NCBI GenBank assembly: GCA_018335875.1
Contig: JAGXRN010000048.1
Coordinates: 1 to 42,962 of the forward strand
Length of the DNA stretch: 42,962 bases
Reading direction: 5' to 3'
Origin: Dethiobacter sp.
GTDB lineage: Bacteria > Bacillota > Dethiobacteria > Dethiobacterales > Dethiobacteraceae
Position numbers and translations under genes: made by a program. Under the pieces are notes generated by a model. The model had not been told where the DNA came from, made no database searches, and was given only the letters and a program-made list of their open reading frames with translations. Of this stretch, positions 1 to 8,672 are shown in pieces. The first letter of the stretch is position 1. Each line of letters opens with the position of its first letter.

Positions 1-2
1 AC

Positions 3-95
3 TACGAGGCGATATTTCAAGAAACTTATAGGCAGGTGATGGCTGGCGAAGCGGATCATTTGGACGATCTGACCTATGATCCCGTAATTCTGTAA
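3..95 (+). CDS. C-terminal end of an unidentified gene (partial)
   Basis: An open frame enters from the left edge and ends at TAA, giving 30 residues that finish DDLTYDPVIL. Its richer GC content contrasts with the AT-rich sequence after position 150, and a terminator-like hairpin follows. I do not recognise the family from so short a tail. It is probably the last gene of the unit to the left of the glycan locus. Confidence 0.4.
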   Translation, partial: YEAIFQETYRQVMAGEADHLDDLTYDPVIL

Positions 96-121
96 GTAAA
101 CATACTGGCAAAATGTGGATG

Positions 122-152
122 AGGACTACCCTTTACCGGCTCTAGTCCTTTT
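122..152 (+). terminator. Rho-independent terminator
   Basis: The arms AGGACTA (122-128) and TAGTCCT (143-149) pair around a 14-base loop and run directly into a T tract at 149-152. It follows the partial gene at the left edge. Confidence 0.55.
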
Positions 153-254
153 AACTACAGGCGAGAAATGTCCCTTACATATTTTACTATAAATAGAGTA
201 AACTTACATATGTTCGTTGCAGGCAAAGCACTTTCGTTTTTTTAATAATTTTAA

Positions 255-539
255 TGCAACGCTAGTGGCAAAAAATACAAAATTGATAAAAGAGAAATAA
301 AAATTGAAGAAATCGGCACAAGGCCGGGAGAAAAAATGTTTGAAGAATTAATGACTCTTGATGAGTCATTAATTGCCTGGGAATTATCAGATATGTTTAT
401 TATTCCACCAAGCATAGAAAGAAAAAAAGTATGCAAGAACGCCAAAAGAGCAAAAAAAGGAACTTATAGTTCAGCCAATCAGAGCGTTATCCCTTTAGAA
501 GAAGTACGCAACCTGGTTTTAAATCAAGGGTTAATATAA
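255..539 (+). pseudogene. pseB/CapD-type nucleotide-sugar dehydratase, C-terminal remnant
   Basis: From 255 the frame reads a C-terminal tail typical of the CapD / FlaA1 / PseB extended-SDR family: the motif IGTRPGEKMFEELMT at about residues 24-38, then a segment ending SDMFIIPP. An in-frame TAA at 252 and the absence of any Rossmann domain upstream show that about the first 250 residues are missing. The ATG at 336 lies inside the motif and has no ribosome site, so a short protein starting there is unlikely. In complete loci PseB makes the first intermediate for PseC, which lies two genes downstream. This is therefore probably the stump of the locus's own pseB, cut by a rearrangement whose junction lies near 250. 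Confidence 0.75.
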
Positions 540-555
540 AGTGAGGTTAAGAAAA

Positions 556-1509
556 TTGAAGGCTCTTGTGACAGGAGGAGCAGGATTTATCGGCAGATGG
601 GTTGTTAATAGACTGCTTGAAGACGGCCATCAGGTTTGGATTTTAGACAATTTGGCAAATGGCAATTATAAAAATTTGAATGAATTTATGCTAAACGGTC
701 AAGCACTTCATTTTCAAAAGGGTGATATCAAAGATACAGATACTTTAGATATGGTTTTTAAGAATGAATTTGATATTTGCTACCACCTGGCGGCAAGTAT
801 AAATGTTCAGGACAGCATCGATGATCCTCAAACTACTTTTGCCAATGATACCATAGGGACATTTAATATCCTGGAAAAATGCAGGCAGCATAACATAAAA
901 ATTGTGTTTATGAGCACATGCATGGTTTATGACAAAGCAGCTAATTCACAGGGTATTACTGAAGATCATCCAACTAAGCCGGCTTCTCCTTATGCCGGCT
1001 CAAAAATAGCTGCTGAAAATATGGTTCTTTCATATTATTATGCTTACTCGTTACCGGTTGTAATAGTTCGCCCCTTCAATACTTATGGGCCTTTTCAAAA
1101 AACCGGTGGAGAAGGCGGAGTTGTAGCCATTTTTATTAAGAATAAACTGGCCGGCAAGAACCTTACTATTTATGGTGACGGTACTCAAACAAGAGATTTA
1201 CTATATGTTGAAGACTGTGCCGGATTTGTAACAGAGGCAGGTTATTCTCATAAAGTAAACGGACAAATTGTAAATGCAGGGCTTGGCCATGATATCTCCA
1301 TTAATCATTTAGCAAAACTGATTGTAAAAGATAATAGCAAAATTAAACATGTACCTCATATTCATCCCCAAAGTGAGATAAGGAAATTGTTATGTAATTA
1401 TGATAAGGCAAGAAAACTATTAAATTGGGAGCCGCGTGTAATTCTGGCCGAAGGAATTAGAAGAACGGAAGCATGGATTATGGAGGAGTACAAAAAGAAT
1501 GAGTACTAA
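556..1509 (+). CDS. NAD-dependent epimerase/dehydratase (extended SDR)
   Basis: A 317-residue extended short-chain dehydrogenase. The NAD-binding motif GGAGFIG is at residues 7-13, a Ser/Thr-rich MSTCMVY strand near 120, and the catalytic YAGSK (Tyr146, Lys150) follows. Past it, the segment RPFNTYGPFQ is typical of UDP-sugar 4-epimerases and dehydratases. I chose TTG at 556 because GAGG (543-546) sits 9 bases upstream and the protein then starts MKALVTGG; a GTG at 541 is the alternative. The gene overlaps pseC by 11 bases. In this setting it probably epimerises or dehydrates a UDP-HexNAc. Whether it replaces the broken pseB cannot be told from sequence; it lacks the C-terminal tail of that family. 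Confidence 0.85.
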   Translation: MKALVTGGAGFIGRWVVNRLLEDGHQVWILDNLANGNYKNLNEFMLNGQALHFQKGDIKDTDTLDMVFKNEFDICYHLAASINVQDSIDDPQTTFANDTIGTFNILEKCRQHNIKIVFMSTCMVYDKAANSQGITEDHPTKPASPYAGSKIAAENMVLSYYYAYSLPVVIVRPFNTYGPFQKTGGEGGVVAIFIKNKLAGKNLTIYGDGTQTRDLLYVEDCAGFVTEAGYSHKVNGQIVNAGLGHDISINHLAKLIVKDNSKIKHVPHIHPQSEIRKLLCNYDKARKLLNWEPRVILAEGIRRTEAWIMEEYKKNEY

Positions 1510-2704
1510 ACGTAAATTAGCAATCCATGGAGGAAAACCTGTCAGGGAAAACTATCTGCAATATGGCAGACAGTGGCTTGATGAAAAAGACATTCAGGCT
1601 GTGGCAGATGTTATGCGGGGAGATTATCTGACTACAGGGCCGACAATTGCAACTTTTGAAAGGGAAACCGCAAAATATGTGGGGGCCAGGCACGCAGTGG
1701 CTTTTGCCAATGGTACTGCTGCCTTGCATGGGGCCTGCTTTGCTGCCGGGATTGGAGAGAAGGACGAAGTAATTACCTCTCCCTTAACCTTTGCCGCCAG
1801 TGCCAACTGTATTCTTTACCAGGGGGGAACCCCTGTTTTCGCTGATATCAATGTTCAAACATATAACATAGAACCACATGCAGTAGACGCATTGATAACG
1901 GAAAAAACTAAAGCTATTATTCCCGTGGATTTTTCAGGGTTGCCTGCTGATATTGACGCCATAAAAAAAATCGCTCAAAAATATAACTTAATTGTCATCG
2001 AAGATGCCGCCCATGCCTTGGGAGCAACATATAAAGGGAAAAAAGTAGGTTCCCTTGCCGATATGACTATGTTCAGCTTCCATCCGGTTAAGCACATTAC
2101 TACAGGCGAAGGGGGCGTTATTACCACCAATAATGAAGGGTACTATCATACACTATTACAATTCAGGAATCACGGAATAATCAAAGATGCAAACAAACTA
2201 ATTAATAATCATGGGTTGTGGTATTATGAAATGCAATCGCTGGGCTATAATTATCGCATTACTGATATTCAGGCAGCACTAGGGATTAGTCAGCTTATAA
2301 AGCTGTCACACTTTATTAAAATAAGACAAGATTATGCTGAGTATTATAACTCTGCGTTTAGAGATATCGAAGAGATAACCTGTCCGGCAGAAACTCTCAA
2401 CTTATTCTCTAGCCGGCATTTATATATAATTCGCTTGAATTTAGAAAAATTAACGGCCGGGCGCAAAGAAATATTCCACGCCCTTGTAAAAGAAAACATT
2501 GGTGTCAATGTCCATTATATACCGGTATATTATCATCCTTACTATCAGAAATTGGGATATTCCAAAGGTTTATGCCCTAATGCTGAAAAAGTTTATGAAG
2601 AAATAATCACTTTACCTCTTTTCCCTGCCATGAGCAGACAGGACCTGGATGATGTAATATGTGCAGTTAAAAAAGTAGTTTCCCATTATTGCAAAAAGAG
2701 GTAA
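1499..2704 (+). CDS. pseC: PseC-like UDP-sugar aminotransferase (DegT/DnrJ/EryC1 family)
   Basis: A 401-residue PLP enzyme. The DegT/DnrJ fold is marked by the N-terminal segment GDYLTTGPT (41-49), the phosphate-binding NGTAALH, the PLP-N1 aspartate in IEDAAHALGA (Asp169), and the Schiff-base lysine in FSFHPVKHIT (Lys198). By family it transfers an amino group from glutamate to the C4 keto group of the UDP-4-keto-6-deoxy sugar made by PseB. The length fits PseC. The ATG is preceded by a GGAGGAGT-like ribosome site inside the previous gene, which it overlaps by 11 bases, and pseG starts 4 bases after its stop. The specificity call rests on the neighbouring pseG, pseH and pseI. Confidence 0.85.
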   Translation: MSTKRKLAIHGGKPVRENYLQYGRQWLDEKDIQAVADVMRGDYLTTGPTIATFERETAKYVGARHAVAFANGTAALHGACFAAGIGEKDEVITSPLTFAASANCILYQGGTPVFADINVQTYNIEPHAVDALITEKTKAIIPVDFSGLPADIDAIKKIAQKYNLIVIEDAAHALGATYKGKKVGSLADMTMFSFHPVKHITTGEGGVITTNNEGYYHTLLQFRNHGIIKDANKLINNHGLWYYEMQSLGYNYRITDIQAALGISQLIKLSHFIKIRQDYAEYYNSAFRDIEEITCPAETLNLFSSRHLYIIRLNLEKLTAGRKEIFHALVKENIGVNVHYIPVYYHPYYQKLGYSKGLCPNAEKVYEEIITLPLFPAMSRQDLDDVICAVKKVVSHYCKKR

Positions 2705-2708
2705 ATCA

Positions 2709-3740
2709 ATGAGAAAGAAGATACTGCTACGGGCAGAAGCTTCAAATATAATTGGCATAGGTCATATGATGAGATCTTTTGCTCTGGCTCAGTACTGGAA
2801 GAATATGGGCGGCCAGGTAGTCTTTCTTTCTCAGGAAATACCTGAAACACTGGAAAAATTGCTGGTCAATGAAAATATGAAGTTAATCAGATTACCGGAT
2901 ATAGCTATTGGCAGCAAGAAAGATGCCCAACTAACTGCTGATTTAACTCAAAAAACAGGTGCTGAATTGATAATTGCCGACGGTTATCATTTTGCAGCTT
3001 CGTATCAAAAACTGATAAAAAATAAAGGGTTAAAACTATTAGTTGTAGATGATTACGGACACTCCGATTTTTATGCTGCTGATATTATTTTAAATGTGGG
3101 TTTAGATGCAAATGAAAGGTTATATGCTAATCGCGAACCCTATACCCAATTACTTTTAGGACCGGAATATGTTCCCTTGCGACAAGAGTTTTTAAAAAGG
3201 CATGGCTATAAAAAAGAAATTGCACAAGTAGGGAAAAAGCTTTTAATTACCATGGGTGGAGCTGATCCTGATCAAGTGACTTTAAAAGTTATTGAAGCCT
3301 TGAGCAAATTAGACAGCAATTATCAAGTAAGAGTTGTGGTTGGGCTTGCATATAATTATGCCAATAAACTAAAAGCTGCTGCCGGAAAAAGTAATGCATT
3401 GCTTCTACAAGATGTTAAGGAGATAGCCGCTTTAATGGCCTGGGCAGATATAGCCATCTCGGCCGGAGGTGGGACTTTGGCCGAGATGGCTTATATGGGA
3501 CTGCCAAATATAGTTATAAAAATTGCCGACAACCAGTGTTCCAACATGCTTTATGAAAAAAAAATCGGTGCATCTCTGTTCCTGGGAGATGCCCGGGAAA
3601 TAACGAATGAACAGATTACTGATTCTGTTAAGTCGCTTTCTCAAAACTATCTGAAGCGTCAGCAAATGAGTGCTAACGGCCGAAAAGCAATTGATGGTAA
3701 AGGCAGCCAAAGAGTTTTTGAGTTTTTAGTTTTTCTGTAA
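2709..3740 (+). CDS. pseG: PseG-like UDP-2,4-diacetamido-2,4,6-trideoxy-altrose hydrolase
   Basis: A 343-residue GT-B-fold hydrolase of the PseG family. The N-terminus carries GIGHMMRS with the family's catalytic histidine at residue 19. A nucleotide-binding C-terminal half includes ITMGGADPD and SAGGGTLAEMAYMGLPNIV, typical of the MurG-like UDP site. It removes UDP from the diacetamido sugar before condensation with PEP by PseI. The gene lies 4 bases after pseC and is translated in the same unit. Its last 15 bases overlap the 3' end of the oppositely oriented methylase, so no terminator fits between the two genes. Confidence 0.88.
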   Translation: MRKKILLRAEASNIIGIGHMMRSFALAQYWKNMGGQVVFLSQEIPETLEKLLVNENMKLIRLPDIAIGSKKDAQLTADLTQKTGAELIIADGYHFAASYQKLIKNKGLKLLVVDDYGHSDFYAADIILNVGLDANERLYANREPYTQLLLGPEYVPLRQEFLKRHGYKKEIAQVGKKLLITMGGADPDQVTLKVIEALSKLDSNYQVRVVVGLAYNYANKLKAAAGKSNALLLQDVKEIAALMAWADIAISAGGGTLAEMAYMGLPNIVIKIADNQCSNMLYEKKIGASLFLGDAREITNEQITDSVKSLSQNYLKRQQMSANGRKAIDGKGSQRVFEFLVFL

Positions 3741-4337
3741 TAAAAACCAGTTCAGATCATCCTGTGGAAAATTGGGGTCACGGTGATAGACAAAGCCATA
3801 ATCAATCAATTTTAAATCCTGGTATTTGTCTAAAATTTCCCCGGCAAAATCCCTCTTAAATAATTTGTTTTGATGCCCACGATATTCCACTGTAACCGGG
3901 GAAGGGCTATAGTATTCAGCGATACAAATATATTTATTACTGCTTAAATAAAGTAGTTCATAAACCTTCTCCAGATATTCAGGACTTAAATGAATAAGAA
4001 CTCCCTTGGTTAATACTAAAGACCTTGGATAATCCGGGATAAAATTTAAAATTGACTGGTGGTAAATTCTAATATTCGTACTCTCTTTTAAACTGTTTAC
4101 CGCCGTTTCATTTATTTCAATTGCCGACAGCTCTATCGTTGGGATAAGCAGTTTTATTGCCTCGAGATTAAGTCCAATATTTGCACCAAATTCTAAAACT
4201 GAACTAACTTCTGCGGTCCTGGAGAGTATACGGGCAAAAAGTGGGATGTTGTTTGTAAGGTCTTTGTTCCTTTCAATGTATTGGTTTCCAAATTTTCCCG
4301 CCCAAAAATTTTCCTGTTCGGTAGTAAATTGTTTCAT
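3726..4337 (-). CDS. SAM-dependent methyltransferase, pseudaminic-acid-associated type
   Basis: A 203-residue class I methyltransferase. SAM motif I is LEFGANIGLN (48-57), followed by an acidic residue at the end of strand 2 (SAIEIN) and a conserved LTKGVLIHL segment. The N-terminus, with TEQENFWAGKFGNQYIERN, matches the small family called pseudaminic acid biosynthesis-associated methylase. It is the only minus-strand gene inside the pse cluster and is divergent from the synthase fusion across 92 bases. Its stop overlaps the pseG stop by 15 bases. It probably methylates the nonulosonate or a precursor; the acceptor is unknown. Confidence 0.8.
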   Translation of the reverse strand: MKQFTTEQENFWAGKFGNQYIERNKDLTNNIPLFARILSRTAEVSSVLEFGANIGLNLEAIKLLIPTIELSAIEINETAVNSLKESTNIRIYHQSILNFIPDYPRSLVLTKGVLIHLSPEYLEKVYELLYLSSNKYICIAEYYSPSPVTVEYRGHQNKLFKRDFAGEILDKYQDLKLIDYGFVYHRDPNFPQDDLNWFLLQKN

Positions 4338-4429
4338 GAGTTTAACAACCCCTTTAAAATCTCATTTTTATATACATCAGTATATGTGAAGCAAAGTATT
4401 AGTGTACAGAAATTGGAGGATAAAGAGCA

Positions 4430-6193
4430 ATGCAAAAAATTAAAGTAATTGCTGAAATAGCTAATGCCCATCAGGGAGATGCCGACATCTTATACTCTTT
4501 GCTAAGAGCTGCTTCAGATGCGGGGGCAGACGGCGTGAAATTTCAATGGTTTAAATATGATCATTTGGCTGTTCCAGATTATCCTTTTTATAAAAACTAT
4601 GAAGAGTTGTTTATTTCTGAAAATGAGTGGGAAAAAGCTGTCTGCATTGCAAAAAATAGCGGGCTCGAAGTATGGATTGATATCTTTGATGATTGGGGGC
4701 TGGAGCTGGCATCTAAATTTGCTTCTATTATTGATGGCCTGAAAATTCCTTCCACTATTATCCAGAGCGATGAAATTATCAAAGGAATATTTTCAATGCA
4801 AAAGCCTGTATTACTGGGTATAGGAGGCTGGCATGAAAGTGAAATATATGATTTCCTTTGCAATTTAGATAAGAAAAGTCTTGAGAGGTTAATTATAATT
4901 CACGGCTTTCAGGGCTATCCGACTAAAACAGAAGATGCCAATTTAGTAAGAATTAATTATTTGAAGGAACGCTTTAAATTACAGGTTGGGTTTGCCGACC
5001 ACGAAGACGGTGCAAAGAAATTGGCAATAGATCTTCCCATTTATGCAGTATTTGCGGGAGCAACTCTAATTGAAAAACATATTACTTTAGACCGTTCAAA
5101 AAAGGGTTATGATTATTACTCTGCTTTAGAGCCTCACGAATTTGCCGTCATGGTTTCAAAGCTCAGGGAAATTGAGATTGCTCTGGGCACAATTGAGGTA
5201 AATGAGTCTGAACGAAGTTACCTGAAAGACGCCCTTAGGGTAACTGCCGGTGAAGATGTTGAAAAAGGAGAAATATTGACACTTAATAAAGTAGCATATA
5301 AAAGATGTTCAGCAGAAAAAGCACTTATGCCCCGGCAGTTTACAGAAAAGGGACCCATGATTGCAAAGAAAAACATCAAAAAAAATGAGCCCATAACTTT
5401 AGAATTTCTGGAAAAACCTAAAATTGCCATAGCTGTTGTTTGCCGTTTAAAATCAACCCGTTTGCCTAAAAAAGCGGTTCTGCCGCTAAATGGCATAACC
5501 TCGATTGAAAGATGTCTGCTAAATTGCTTAGCTGTGCCTAACGTTGAGCAGGTAGTATTGGCAACATCCTATTTGCCGGAGGATGATCCCTTAGAGCAAT
5601 TTGCACTTGACGGGAAAGTTAAAGTGCTTAGAGGTGATCCCGATAATGTTTTGAAAAGATTAATTCAGGCAGCTCATGAAACAGAAGCAAATATTGTCTT
5701 AAGAGTTACAGGTGACTGCCCTGCCGTTTCACCGGAGATATTAAATATTCTTATTGAAGAGCATTTAAAAAATGGCGGGGATTTAACTATCCCGACAGCT
5801 GAACATGCAACGGGTACAGCTGCGGATGTCTACACTGTTTGGGCCCTTTACCGGCTGCTTAGTCAAAAGAAAAGCCTGACTCACACTGAATATTTGTCCT
5901 TTTACTATATCAATAATCCCGCCCTCTTCTCTGTTAATAAGATACAACTTCCTCGTGAGTTGAGATACCCGCAGTGGCGGTTGACCTTGGATGAACAAAA
6001 AGATTGGGAACTGTTTGAGCAAATATATAGGGATTTAGATGTAAAGAGAGAACCCTTGTTTTTTGCCGATTTGCGCAATTATTTACTTGATAATCCGCAA
6101 TTAGCCCGACTTAATTCTCACATAGCTCTTAAATGGAAAGATAATAAGACTCTTGTTGAAGAAATATCAAAAGCAACCAGTTTGGACATCTAG
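4430..6193 (+). CDS. NeuB-type nonulosonate synthase fused to an SpsF-type cytidylyltransferase
   Basis: A 587-residue two-enzyme fusion. Residues 1-255 form a NeuB/SpsE-like TIM barrel (EIANAHQGDADILYS, then GFADHEDG near 187-194 and IEKHITLDR at 214-222). Residues 262-328 are an SAF (antifreeze-like) domain, and 331-587 an SpsF/KdsB-like nucleotidyltransferase with VVCRLKSTRLPKK (337-349), LRGDPDNVL and RVTGDCP. By family, the first part condenses PEP with a 6-carbon amino sugar and the second loads a CMP group on the product. The ribosome site TTGGAGG precedes the ATG. Single-protein NeuB and SpsF are usual; the fusion is not. It could supply the activation step otherwise done by PseF, which is absent here. 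Confidence 0.85.
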   Translation: MQKIKVIAEIANAHQGDADILYSLLRAASDAGADGVKFQWFKYDHLAVPDYPFYKNYEELFISENEWEKAVCIAKNSGLEVWIDIFDDWGLELASKFASIIDGLKIPSTIIQSDEIIKGIFSMQKPVLLGIGGWHESEIYDFLCNLDKKSLERLIIIHGFQGYPTKTEDANLVRINYLKERFKLQVGFADHEDGAKKLAIDLPIYAVFAGATLIEKHITLDRSKKGYDYYSALEPHEFAVMVSKLREIEIALGTIEVNESERSYLKDALRVTAGEDVEKGEILTLNKVAYKRCSAEKALMPRQFTEKGPMIAKKNIKKNEPITLEFLEKPKIAIAVVCRLKSTRLPKKAVLPLNGITSIERCLLNCLAVPNVEQVVLATSYLPEDDPLEQFALDGKVKVLRGDPDNVLKRLIQAAHETEANIVLRVTGDCPAVSPEILNILIEEHLKNGGDLTIPTAEHATGTAADVYTVWALYRLLSQKKSLTHTEYLSFYYINNPALFSVNKIQLPRELRYPQWRLTLDEQKDWELFEQIYRDLDVKREPLFFADLRNYLLDNPQLARLNSHIALKWKDNKTLVEEISKATSLDI

Positions 6194-6224
6194 ATTAAGT
6201 TTAATAGAATAAGGTGAAATATGT

Positions 6225-6764
6225 ATGCGAAAATTTAAAGAATATAAACTGACTGATTTGAAAGAAGAATTTAAAAAGCTCATTTTAGAATGGCGTAATT
6301 CCGATCATATACGTAAATATATGATCGATGAAAATATAATAACAGAGGAAGAGCATAACAAGTGGTTTGAAAGTAAAAAAACAGAAAAATTGGCTAAATT
6401 GCTTCTATTTAAAGAAAAACCAATAGGCTTTGTTAACTTTTCGGATTTCGACTACAAACATAATATTTGCTACTGGGGTTTCTATATTGGCGAGAAAAAT
6501 GCGCCAAAAGGCTCCGGGTTAATTATGGGGTTATTAGCCTTAAACTACATTTTTGAAGAATGTTATCTTAATAAATTATATTCTAAAGTACTGTCATTTA
6601 ATGATAAGAGCATAAACTATCACAAAAAAATAGGTTTTGTAGAAGAAAGCATGCTCAAAAACCATTTAATCAAAAACAATAATTACGTTGACATTATTGA
6701 ATATACGCTATCTAAGGAAAATTGGGAGAAGAGAAAAAAGGAGTTGGAGGAAAATGTTAATTGA
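6225..6764 (+). CDS. pseH: PseH-like amino-sugar N-acetyltransferase (GNAT fold)
   Basis: A 179-residue GNAT acetyltransferase. The N-terminal EWRNSDHIRKYM segment is characteristic of PseH/RimJ-like sugar acetyltransferases. The acetyl-CoA region follows with GLIMGLLALNYIFEE, and the C-terminal NDKSINYHKKIGF is the usual GNAT motif B. By family it acetylates the 4-amino group made by PseC, using acetyl-CoA. The ATG at 6225 is chosen over the ATG at 6221 because AAGGTGA lies 7 bases upstream and the frame matches. It overlaps pseI by 11 bases, indicating translational coupling. Confidence 0.85.
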   Translation: MRKFKEYKLTDLKEEFKKLILEWRNSDHIRKYMIDENIITEEEHNKWFESKKTEKLAKLLLFKEKPIGFVNFSDFDYKHNICYWGFYIGEKNAPKGSGLIMGLLALNYIFEECYLNKLYSKVLSFNDKSINYHKKIGFVEESMLKNHLIKNNNYVDIIEYTLSKENWEKRKKELEENVN

Positions 6765-7809
6765 ATCTATAGCCATTGATAAAAAAAAAATTGGGCGGGA
6801 TTATCCTCCGTTTGTCATAGCTGAAATGTCCGGCAACCATAACCGTTGTCTGGAAAGAGCCTTACAGATGGTGGAGTCTGCTGCCAAAGCAGGAGTCCAT
6901 GCTTTTAAATTACAAACCTACACGGCAGATACCATGACTTTAAATTTGGATAATGAACATTTTTGTATTAATGATCCACGAAGTTTATGGAAAGGGTATT
7001 CTCTGTATAAACTTTATCAGGAAGCATCTACTCCTTGGGAGTGGCATAAACCTATCTTTAAGCGTTGCAGGGATTTAGGTTTAATTGCTTTTAGCACCCC
7101 CTTTGATGAAAGTGCCGTGGATTTCTTGGAAGAATTAGATGTGCCTTGTTACAAAATTGCTTCTTTTGAAAACACGGATTTGCCTTTAATCAGTAAAATA
7201 GCCAAAACAGGGAAACCACTAATTATTTCCACAGGAATGGCTACTTTATCAGAACTTGATGAAGCAGTCAGCACTATCAGGAAAGCCGGATGCAGTAAAT
7301 TTATTTTACTCAAGTGCACCAGTACCTATCCTGCTTCTCCTGCGGACACCAATTTAAGGACTATTCCCCACATGCAGCAGCTATTTAAGTGCCAGGTTGG
7401 CCTGTCCGATCACACCCTAGGAATCGGTGCTGCTGTAGCAGGCATTGCTTTGGGAGCCACAGTGGTAGAGAAACACTATACTTTATCCAGGGCTGAAGGA
7501 GGCGTGGATTCAGCCTTTTCTCTTGAACCGGAAGAAATGAAGCAGCTGGTTGTTGAAACACGACGAGCCTGGCAGGCACTGGGCAATATAGCGTATGGCC
7601 CGGGTATCGGTGAAAAAAGCGCCCTCAACCTGAGACGATCATTGTATATAACGGAGGATATGCAAAAAGGAGACGTTCTAAATAAAAATAACTTACGTGC
7701 TATCAGGCCGGGAATGGGCTTGCCTCCTAAATACTATGATATTTTTTTAGGCAAAAAAGTAACACAAAATGTTAAAAAAGGTACTCCGGTCAGCTGGGAG
7801 TTAATATAG
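6754..7809 (+). CDS. pseI: PseI-like pseudaminic acid synthase
   Basis: A 351-residue NeuB-family synthase. The TIM barrel starts PPFVIAEMSGNHNRCLERAL and contains TPFDE, IISTGMAT, LSDHTLG and VVEKHYTLSR. A C-terminal SAF domain (about 285-345) follows with GMGLPPKYYD. By family it condenses the diacetamido-altrose released by PseG with PEP to give pseudaminic acid. Longer in-frame starts inside pseH exist, but ATG 6754 gives the normal N-terminus and has two purine-rich ribosome sites (AAGGAG 6738-6743, GGAGG 6746-6750). This is the second NeuB-family synthase in 2.5 kb, so the locus may make two nonulosonates or one of the two may be redundant. Confidence 0.9.
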   Translation: MLIESIAIDKKKIGRDYPPFVIAEMSGNHNRCLERALQMVESAAKAGVHAFKLQTYTADTMTLNLDNEHFCINDPRSLWKGYSLYKLYQEASTPWEWHKPIFKRCRDLGLIAFSTPFDESAVDFLEELDVPCYKIASFENTDLPLISKIAKTGKPLIISTGMATLSELDEAVSTIRKAGCSKFILLKCTSTYPASPADTNLRTIPHMQQLFKCQVGLSDHTLGIGAAVAGIALGATVVEKHYTLSRAEGGVDSAFSLEPEEMKQLVVETRRAWQALGNIAYGPGIGEKSALNLRRSLYITEDMQKGDVLNKNNLRAIRPGMGLPPKYYDIFLGKKVTQNVKKGTPVSWELI

Positions 7810-7837
7810 AGATATAATGCAAAAGGGGAAACTAAAC

Positions 7838-8653
7838 ATGAAAATCACTCCTGCTGTCAGTATAATAATTCCTGTTTATAATAATTTAAAGTATACCAAA
7901 TTTTGTTTAAAAAGCATTTGGCAAAATACCAGTGGTGATTATGAAATTATAGTAGTAAACAATGGCTCTAGTGACGAGACGAAAGATTACTTGAAGCACT
8001 TTTCTCAAATACGTGCTATTCATAATCAAGAGAACCTTGGCTTTGCCAGAGCTGTTAATCAAGGGCTCAGTGCGGCACGGGGAGATTATATTATTATTCT
8101 CAATAATGATTGCATAGTTACTGCAGAATGGACACAGCGACTTTTGCGGGTGGCAAAAAATAAAAATGTGGGGATTGTTGGCGTAATGTCAAATTTCGCA
8201 AGATCCCCTCAATTAATAAAAGTTAAAAATAAAAATATCAGCAACATTCCCAAGATCGCGCAAAAAATAAGGAAGAAATATAATAATATCTTTTTTTATA
8301 CAACTCGGGTAGTAGGTTTTTGTATGCTTATAAAAAGAGCTCTTATCGAAAAAATCGGCGGATTTGACTCTCGTTTTGGTTTGGGCACTTTTGAGGATGA
8401 TGATTTTTCGCTGAGATCTTCTTTATGTGGCTATCAAAATGCTATTGCTAAAGATGTTTTTATATTTCACTTCGGTAGCGTAACGTTTAAAAAGGAGAAT
8501 ATTAAGTTCAAACTTTTATTGCGGGAAAATTGGCACAAATTTAAAGATAAATGGGGGTTACCCAATGACATTCCCTTTGGAGAAAAGGACTATCTAACAA
8601 AATTAGCTTCAAAAAATTTTACACAAGAAGAGTTGTATCTCCCTTTTTATTAA
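7838..8653 (+). CDS. Family 2 glycosyltransferase
   Basis: A 271-residue GT2 enzyme with a GT-A fold. It starts SIIIPVYNNLKYTKFCLKSI, has the nucleotide-binding IVVNNGSSDETKDYL, and the metal-binding NNDC segment that replaces DxD in this subgroup. A C-terminal acceptor region contains GTFEDDDFSLR, which carries the catalytic ED(D) triad. No membrane segment is seen, so it should act at the inner face of the membrane. ATG 7838 has AAGGGG 9 bases upstream; ATG 7817 in the same frame lacks one. It follows pseI in the same unit and may transfer the nonulosonate or rhamnose. Confidence 0.87.
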   Translation: MKITPAVSIIIPVYNNLKYTKFCLKSIWQNTSGDYEIIVVNNGSSDETKDYLKHFSQIRAIHNQENLGFARAVNQGLSAARGDYIIILNNDCIVTAEWTQRLLRVAKNKNVGIVGVMSNFARSPQLIKVKNKNISNIPKIAQKIRKKYNNIFFYTTRVVGFCMLIKRALIEKIGGFDSRFGLGTFEDDDFSLRSSLCGYQNAIAKDVFIFHFGSVTFKKENIKFKLLLRENWHKFKDKWGLPNDIPFGEKDYLTKLASKNFTQEELYLPFY

Positions 8654-8672
8654 GGAAGAAAGGAAGAATTGG

